Shown in pieces: positions 1 through 3,785 of a stretch of 6,057 nt of DNA. How positions within the stretch are numbered: the stretch's first letter is position 1; every line of letters starts with the position of its first letter. Below the pieces are notes generated by a model. That model made no database searches and was not told the DNA's origin. It saw nothing but the letters and a program-made list of their open reading frames with translations. The DNA is from an uncultured Kiritimatiellota bacterium (GTDB taxonomy: Bacteria > Verrucomicrobiota > Kiritimatiellia > RFP12 > UBA1067): the NCBI GenBank assembly GCA_934667295.1, contig CAKULR010000105.1:1-6057 (forward strand). The letters are read 5' to 3'. The translations under genes were made by a program, and so were the position numbers.

Positions 1-202
1 CCTCGGCGGCGGCCTTGCGCGCCTTCCGCTCGGCGGCGCGCTGCGCCTCCAGCTTGGCGAGACGGCGGCGCGACGCCTCCGTCACGGGGGCCGCGAGCCC
101 CTGCGGCAGCAGCATGTTGCGCGCGTAGCCGGGGGCGACCTTGACGATCGCGCCGGCCTTGCCGAGGTTCTTCACATCGGCCATCAGCATCACTTCGGTC
201 AT
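1..202 (-). CDS. rplI: 50S ribosomal protein L9, N-terminal part (cut by window edge)
   Basis: Large-subunit protein that binds 23S rRNA through its N-terminal domain. The first 67 codons are visible. They begin MTEVMLMADVKNLGKAG and continue through VKVAPGYARNMLLPQGLA, which matches the family pattern of an L-x-D-V-x-N-L-G-K-x-G turn followed by a GYARN-(F/M)-LLP-x-G-L-A rRNA-binding loop. After about residue 45 the sequence turns into a charged Ala/Arg/Lys/Glu helix, as expected for the long connecting helix of L9. The C-terminal domain lies beyond the left edge. The ATG at 202-200 is chosen because the family motif begins at once and AAAGGAA at 217-211 gives a good ribosome binding site 8 nt upstream. 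It follows rpsR after 16 nt, the usual rpsR-rplI order. Confidence 0.96.
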   Translation of the reverse strand, partial: MTEVMLMADVKNLGKAGAIVKVAPGYARNMLLPQGLAAPVTEASRRRLAKLEAQRAAERKARKAAAE

Positions 203-218
203 GTTAAGCGTTCCTTTC

Positions 219-461
219 TCAGGCCATGAGGCCCATGTTGCGTGCGCGGCGCACGCCCTTCTTGATCTGGCGCTGCTGCATCGCCGTCACGCCCGTCACG
301 CGGGCCGGGATGATCTTGCCGTATTCGGTCACATAGCGCTTGAGGACCTCAATGTCGTTGAGGTCGATCTTGTCGTTCGCGGGAATCGCGGGACGGCGAC
401 GGGAGGTGAACTCGCCACGCTCTTCGCGGTCCGAACGCTCGCTCTTCTTCTGGTAGGCCAT
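219..461 (-). CDS. rpsR: 30S ribosomal protein S18
   Basis: Small-subunit platform protein that binds 16S rRNA as a heterodimer with S6. It is 80 aa, normal for the family. The N-terminal ~30 residues are a charged, Arg-rich extension likely to be disordered. The conserved core starts near residue 32 with IDLNDIEVLKRYVTEYGKI, followed by IPARVTG (51-57) and the helix QRQIKKGVRRARNMGL (63-78), the S18 signature region. The N-terminus has no cysteine, so it is not the zinc-type variant. The start at 461 is supported by AAGGAA at 474-469, 7 nt upstream. It lies 28 nt after ssb and 16 nt before rplI, inside the rpsF-ssb-rpsR-rplI cluster, so it is probably cotranscribed. Confidence 0.97.
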   Translation of the reverse strand: MAYQKKSERSDREERGEFTSRRRPAIPANDKIDLNDIEVLKRYVTEYGKIIPARVTGVTAMQQRQIKKGVRRARNMGLMA

Positions 462-489
462 TTTCTGGTTCCTTGTTTGTGATTGTCTG

Positions 490-894
490 TTAGAACGGCA
501 GAGGCGCTTCGTCGTCGCCGCCGGTGACGATGGGTTCGCCCGTGAGACGGCTCTGGTTGGGGGCCGGCAGGGGCAGGAACTTCACGGTCATGGCGCGCAC
601 CTTCAGCTTCTGGAGCTTCTGCCCGTCCTTCTCCCAGGTGTCCATCTGGAGGCGTCCGTCCACAAGGACCGACCGGCCCTTGCGGAGGTACTGTCCGCAC
701 AGCTCGGCAAGCTTCTCCCATGCGTCGATCTCGACGAACGTGGGGATGTCCACCATGTTGCCGTTGCGGTCCCGCCGGCGCTCGTTGAGCGCAAGGGCGA
801 AGCGGCACACCTTCACGGCGTTCGCCCCGACCGTGCGGACCTCGGGGTCGCGCGTCAGGTTGCCCATCAGGATGACTTTGTTGAAGGACGGCAT
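490..894 (-). CDS. ssb: Single-stranded DNA-binding protein
   Basis: Binds and protects single-stranded DNA in replication, recombination and repair, and recruits partners through its acidic C-terminal tip. The protein is 134 aa, at the short end for bacterial SSB. Residues 1-108 form the OB fold: NKVILMGNLTRDPEVR (5-20), FALALNERR (32-40), the stretch TFVEIDAWEKLAELCGQYLRKG (52-73) and VLVDGRLQMDTWEKDG (77-91). The linker is short (about 109-125) and not the long Gly/Gln-rich type. The tail ends DDEAPLPF, a recognisable variant of the usual acidic D-D-D-x-P-F tip. GGAGG at 904-900, 5 nt before the ATG, supports the start. Its place between rpsF and rpsR is a classic bacterial arrangement, 21 nt after rpsF and 28 nt before rpsR. 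Confidence 0.97.
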   Translation of the reverse strand: MPSFNKVILMGNLTRDPEVRTVGANAVKVCRFALALNERRRDRNGNMVDIPTFVEIDAWEKLAELCGQYLRKGRSVLVDGRLQMDTWEKDGQKLQKLKVRAMTVKFLPLPAPNQSRLTGEPIVTGGDDEAPLPF

Positions 895-915
895 GTTCGC
901 CTCCGCTCCGTCTCT

Positions 916-1311
916 TTATTCGGCCGCAGGCGCCTCGGCGGCAGCCGCCTCGGCCTCCTTCTGGGCCTTGATCGCCTCGCGCTTCGCCGCCGCGTCGCGC
1001 TGGGCGGCGAGGATCGCCTCGCGGCGCTCGTCCACCGCCAGGATCTGCACGCGGAAAACCTCTTCCACGAGGCGGTAGCGGTTCACGAGCTCGCTCACCT
1101 TCGCGGGGTCGAACTCGAAGCGGACGAGCACGTACACGCCGTTCTCGCGCTTGTGCATCGGGTGCGCGAACGCGCGCTTGCCGAGCACTTCCTGGGTGAG
1201 GACATTGCCGCCGAGGCGCGTCACTTCCGCAAGCGCCTTCTGGATCTGCGAGTCCAGCACGTCGTCCTTCGCCTGTCCGGCGAAGATGTAGAGACCATCG
1301 TACTTCTTCAT
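916..1311 (-). CDS. rpsF: 30S ribosomal protein S6
   Basis: Small-subunit protein that pairs with S18 on the 16S rRNA platform. It is 131 aa. The S6 fold occupies about residues 1-95: MKKYDGLYIF as first strand, the GKRAFAHPMHKRENGVYVLV region (44-63) and the NRYRLVEEVFRVQIL segment (77-91). Residues ~96-131 are an extra Ala/Glu/Lys-rich tail ending in AAEAPAAE, probably helical then disordered; such tails vary widely between phyla. The ATG at 1311-1309 overlaps the pth stop codon in an ATGA arrangement (4 nt), indicating translational coupling. AAGGA at 1325-1321, 9 nt upstream and inside the pth 3' end, is the ribosome binding site. S6 with S18 is known to autoregulate through a leader RNA in many bacteria; whether that happens here is unclear because the leader would lie within pth. 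Confidence 0.97.
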   Translation of the reverse strand: MKKYDGLYIFAGQAKDDVLDSQIQKALAEVTRLGGNVLTQEVLGKRAFAHPMHKRENGVYVLVRFEFDPAKVSELVNRYRLVEEVFRVQILAVDERREAILAAQRDAAAKREAIKAQKEAEAAAAEAPAAE

Positions 1312-1919
1312 GTGTCGTTTTCCTTCCCGGCGGCGGCGGATGTCGCCATCCAGCCGTTGTACCGGTTCATCGCGATTTCAGGACTTTCCAATTCGATCGC
1401 CCCGATTGCCTTGACCGCCTCCGCCACCACTTCGTCCATGACCTTCCGGTCATCCGGCGAGAACCTGCCGAGCACGTGCCCGACCACGTTCGCGCGGTTC
1501 CGCGCATCGCGGCCGACGCCGAGGCGCAACCGGAGGAAGTCCGGCGAGCCCGTGCGCTCGATCACGCTCTTCAGGCCGTTGTGGCCGCCCGCCGAGCCGC
1601 CCCTGCGGATGCGCATCCGCCCCACGGGGAGGTCGATGTCGTCCGAGACGACGAGCAGGTCTTCCGCCACCTTGGCGTTGTGGTACTTCACCACGGGCGC
1701 GACGCAGTTGCCGCTCAGGTTCATGAACGTCATGGGCTTCACCAGCATGACCTTCACGGCGCCGAGCATCCCCGTCGCGAGCTCCCCGCTGAACGAGGAC
1801 GAGTTCTTCCAGGACGCGCCGATCTCGCGCGCCAGCGCCTCCACGACCTCGAAGCCGATGGAGTGCGGCGTGTTCGCGTAGTCCGCGCCCGGATTCCCTA
1901 GTCCAGCGATCACCTTCAT
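1308..1919 (-). CDS. pth: Peptidyl-tRNA hydrolase
   Basis: Cleaves the ester bond of peptidyl-tRNAs that drop off the ribosome, releasing reusable tRNA in the cytoplasm. With the ATG at 1919 it is 203 aa, normal for bacterial Pth. Motifs, numbered from this start: MKVIAGLGNPG (1-11, active-site N9), YANTPHSIGFEV (14-25) with catalytic H19, KPMTFMNLSG (61-70, M66 and N67), SDDIDLPVGRMRIRRGGSAG (92-111, D93) and GGHNGLKS (111-118, H113 and N114). The residue after the catalytic His is Ser where the family usually has Asn, and Pro precedes the His instead of Arg. An in-frame TTG at 1922 could start one codon earlier, but ATG gives the standard family N-terminus. No convincing Shine-Dalgarno lies in the 21-nt gap after rplY, so reinitiation after rplY is plausible. 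The stop overlaps the rpsF start. Confidence 0.96.
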   Translation of the reverse strand: MKVIAGLGNPGADYANTPHSIGFEVVEALAREIGASWKNSSSFSGELATGMLGAVKVMLVKPMTFMNLSGNCVAPVVKYHNAKVAEDLLVVSDDIDLPVGRMRIRRGGSAGGHNGLKSVIERTGSPDFLRLRLGVGRDARNRANVVGHVLGRFSPDDRKVMDEVVAEAVKAIGAIELESPEIAMNRYNGWMATSAAAGKENDT

Positions 1920-1940
1920 CAAGACACCGGAGCGGCGGAA

Positions 1941-2609
1941 TTACTTCTTGGCCTCCGCCTTGGCGGCGTCGGCGTCTTCCTTGCCCTTCTTGATCACCTC
2001 GGGCGACTTCTCCTCGCCGGCCGCCGCACCCGGCGCCGCCGCGTCCGCACCCTCCGGCGCCTTGACGACCGCCACGGCGAACTCGCCGCGCGTCACGAGC
2101 GTCTGCTTGTCGCCGAGCTGCAGGTCGCGCACGAAGAGCGTCTGGTCCAGGCCGAGCTTCGACACGTCGACCTCGAACTTCTCCGCGATGTCCGTGGGCA
2201 GGCACTCGACCTCGACCTTGCGGAGCACCTGCTCCAGCACGCCACCGCCGAGCTTCACGCCCACCGCCTCGCCGACGAGGTAGAGCGGCACCGTCACGCG
2301 CACCTTCTGCGTGAGCGACACCTCGCTGAAATCCACATGGATGGGCGTACCCGCCAGCACGTCGTTCTGCATCTCGCGCAGCAGCGCCGGCACCTCGGTT
2401 CCGTCCACGTCCAACGTGACCAGGAGCTGCTTGCCCGTCCGGCCCCGCATCGCCATCATGAACTCGTGGGCGTCGAACTTGATGAGCTTCGTCCCGCCCT
2501 TGTTCATGCTCATCACCGATGCGGGAACCATCCCGGCACGGCGAAGGCGGCGCACCGCGCCCGTACCCTGTTCGGTACGCGCGGACGCCTTGATCTTGAT
2601 CTGATCCAT
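1941..2609 (-). CDS. rplY: 50S ribosomal protein L25 (long TL5/CTC form)
   Basis: Large-subunit protein that binds 5S rRNA; the long form is known as TL5 or CTC general-stress-protein type. It is 222 aa. Residues 1-~93 form the 5S-binding domain, with EQGTGAVRRLRRAGMVPAS (13-31) and LLREMQNDVLAGTPIHVDF (76-94). Residues ~98-187 form the beta-rich C-terminal domain, with CLPTDIAEKFEVDVSKLGL (136-154) and LFVRDLQLGD (158-167). Residues ~188-222 are a low-complexity Ala/Glu/Lys tail. After VPAS the usual V-x-Y-G segment is replaced by VMSMNKGG, a modest deviation. The ATG at 2609 is preceded only by a weak AGAGAAG purine run. It is the first gene of the ribosomal cluster, with its own predicted promoter at 2681-2710 and a leader of about 65 nt. 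Confidence 0.96.
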   Translation of the reverse strand: MDQIKIKASARTEQGTGAVRRLRRAGMVPASVMSMNKGGTKLIKFDAHEFMMAMRGRTGKQLLVTLDVDGTEVPALLREMQNDVLAGTPIHVDFSEVSLTQKVRVTVPLYLVGEAVGVKLGGGVLEQVLRKVEVECLPTDIAEKFEVDVSKLGLDQTLFVRDLQLGDKQTLVTRGEFAVAVVKAPEGADAAAPGAAAGEEKSPEVIKKGKEDADAAKAEAKK

Positions 2610-2721
2610 TCGTCTTCTCTTGTGTGTGTTCCCCGCCTGCTCTCACGCACGCGCGCTACCCTCGGCGGTCAAAGTGGGTTAGTATAGCACAAATTCGGCC
2701 CGCTCTGCAAATGCGCGGAGG
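2610..2721 (-). other. Intergenic leader between prs and rplY
   Basis: A 112-nt non-coding stretch between the prs stop and the rplY start. Its right part holds the predicted rplY promoter (2681-2710); the left ~65 nt would be the rplY 5' untranslated leader. I looked for an intrinsic terminator of prs and found only very short GC pairings, such as CCGC with GCGG over about 4 bp, with no following T tract. Read-through from prs into the ribosomal cluster therefore cannot be excluded. Confidence 0.75.
2681..2710 (-). promoter_or_regulatory. Predicted sigma70-type promoter for the rplY-rplI cluster
   Basis: On the minus strand, TATACT at 2686-2681 matches the TATAAT -10 box at 5 of 6 positions. 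It is preceded by TGC at 2689-2687, an extended -10 (TGn). A weak -35 candidate TTGCAG lies at 2710-2705 with an 18-nt spacer. Transcription would start near 2675, about 65 nt before rplY. The sequence around it is nearly the same as at the prs promoter, which strengthens both calls. This AT-rich patch stands out in a GC-rich intergenic region. Prediction from sequence only. Confidence 0.72.
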
Positions 2722-3693
2722 TCACTCGTGGTTGAAGAGGTCGTTGATGCTCTGGTTCGAGTGGATGCGCTTGATGGCCTCGCCGATGAGGGGGGCGACG
2801 CTCAGCACCGTGAGCTTGAAGGGGAGCTTCGAGGGGTCGAAGCCCGTGCGGAGCGGAATCGTGTCCGTCACGACCAGCTCGTCGAGCTGGGTTTCGCCCA
2901 TCAGGCGCTCCACGCCCTTCGGCGTGAGCGGGAAGTGCGAGACGAACGCATGGACGCTCCGCGCGCCGTTGTCGCGGCACATCTTCGCGGCCGCGCTCAG
3001 CGTGCCGCCGGTCGCCGTCATGTCGTCCACCATGATGACGTCGCAGTCCTTGACGTCGCCGACGACGCTGAACGCATCGACCGTCGAGTCGCCCGTGCGC
3101 TGCTTGGCGACGATCGCGAGGCCCGTCCCGAGCTTGCGGCTGTAGCCGTAGGCCGTCTTCGCGCCGCCCGCGTCCGGCGACACGACGATGGGCTTCGCGA
3201 GGTGCATGTCGCGGATGTACTTGAGGATCACCGGCTCCGCGTGCAGCTGGTCGAGCGGGATGTTGAAGAAGCCCTGGATCTGGTTCGCGTGCAGGTCGAG
3301 CGTGAGCACGCGGTCCGCGCCGGCCGCCGTGAGCAGGTTCGCGACGAGGCGCGCCGTGATCGGCACGCGCGGCTGGTCCTTGCGGTCCTGGCGCGCGTAG
3401 CCGTAGTACGGGACGACGGCCGTGATGCGCGCCGCGCTGCCGCGCTTGAGCGCGTCCATGATGATGAAGAGCTCCATGTACGCCTCGTTCGGCGACGGGC
3501 TGCCGCTCTGGATCACGAACACGTCGCGCCCGCGCACGCCCTCCTGCACCTGGCAGAACGTCTCGCCGTCGGGGAAGTGCCGGATGTCGATCTTGTTGAG
3601 GGGTTTGCCCAGATAGGCGGCCACCTTCTCGGCAAGCGGCAGGTTCGCCGTCCCCGAAAACACCATGAATCCGTTCTGATCCTGTTCCGACAT
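2722..3693 (-). CDS. prs: Ribose-phosphate pyrophosphokinase (PRPP synthetase)
   Basis: Transfers pyrophosphate from ATP to ribose 5-phosphate to make PRPP for purine, pyrimidine, NAD, His and Trp synthesis in the cytoplasm. It is 323 aa from the ATG at 3693, normal for class I enzymes. Motifs: FPDGE (40-44), the QSGSPSPNEAYMELFIIMDALK region (62-83), PYYGYARQDRK (95-105), the divalent-metal/ATP segment TLDLHANQIQGFF (131-143, H135), SPDAGGAKTA (172-181), catalytic-loop K197 and R199 in AKQRTGDS, and the PRPP-binding loop VDDMTATGGT (222-231). The catalytic loop reads AKQR where many homologues have DKRR. The frame is open upstream to 3786, but the predicted promoter sits at 3751-3779, and GGAGAAGG at 3704-3697 precedes this ATG, where homology also begins. 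Its own promoter makes it a separate unit from the large gene upstream. Confidence 0.97.
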   Translation of the reverse strand: MSEQDQNGFMVFSGTANLPLAEKVAAYLGKPLNKIDIRHFPDGETFCQVQEGVRGRDVFVIQSGSPSPNEAYMELFIIMDALKRGSAARITAVVPYYGYARQDRKDQPRVPITARLVANLLTAAGADRVLTLDLHANQIQGFFNIPLDQLHAEPVILKYIRDMHLAKPIVVSPDAGGAKTAYGYSRKLGTGLAIVAKQRTGDSTVDAFSVVGDVKDCDVIMVDDMTATGGTLSAAAKMCRDNGARSVHAFVSHFPLTPKGVERLMGETQLDELVVTDTIPLRTGFDPSKLPFKLTVLSVAPLIGEAIKRIHSNQSINDLFNHE

Positions 3694-3695
3694 GT

Positions 3696-3704
3696 TCCTT
3701 CTCC
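3696..3704 (-). promoter_or_regulatory. Ribosome binding site that fixes the prs start
   Basis: The minus strand reads GGAGAAGGA at 3704-3696. GGAG (3704-3701) ends 7 nt before the ATG at 3693, an ideal Shine-Dalgarno spacing. It selects this ATG over the 31-codon longer open frame beginning at 3786. Confidence 0.8.
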
Positions 3705-3721
3705 AGTGATTGAAACCTCCA

Positions 3722-3737
3722 AGGTCCACGTAGACCT
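3722..3737. repeat. 16-bp near-perfect palindrome in the prs leader
   Basis: The plus strand reads AGGTCCACGTAGACCT. The arms AGGTC and GACCT are perfect, the centre is ACGT, and only one symmetric pair (positions 6 and 11) fails. It lies just downstream of the predicted prs transcription start (about 3745), within the 5' leader. It could be an operator for a dimeric regulator or a small RNA hairpin. No known operator is recognised, and chance occurrence is possible. Confidence 0.45.
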
Positions 3738-3743
3738 CAAATG

Positions 3744-3769
3744 GGCGGATAGTATAGCAAAATTCCGCC
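3744..3769. repeat. Inverted repeat flanking the prs -10 box
   Basis: GGCGGA at 3744-3749 and TCCGCC at 3764-3769 are perfect 6-bp inverted arms separated by 14 bp that contain the extended -10 element. The layout suits a repressor site, and could also form a weak hairpin after the upstream gene. There is no T tract after it, so it is not a convincing terminator. Confidence 0.4.
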
Positions 3770-3779
3770 GAACAGGCAC
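3751..3779 (-). promoter_or_regulatory. Predicted extended -10 promoter for prs
   Basis: The minus strand has TATACT at 3756-3751 preceded by TGC at 3759-3757, an extended -10 identical to that before rplY. The -35 candidate at 3779-3774 (GTGCCT, 17-nt spacer) is weak, which is typical where an extended -10 compensates. The start would be near 3745, giving a leader of about 50 nt. The promoter lies between the stop of the upstream surface-protein gene (3786) and prs, so prs is probably expressed on its own. Confidence 0.7.
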
Positions 3780-3785
3780 GGAACA

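Noticed and set aside
1450..2646. A 398-codon minus-strand frame spanning pth and rplY
   Set aside because: It overlaps two well-supported genes in another frame and has Arg/Gly-rich sequence typical of an out-of-frame shadow.
3744..3785. Intrinsic terminator after the surface-protein gene
   Set aside because: The GGCGGA/TCCGCC arms have a 14-nt loop and no T tract, and the loop contains the prs -10 box.
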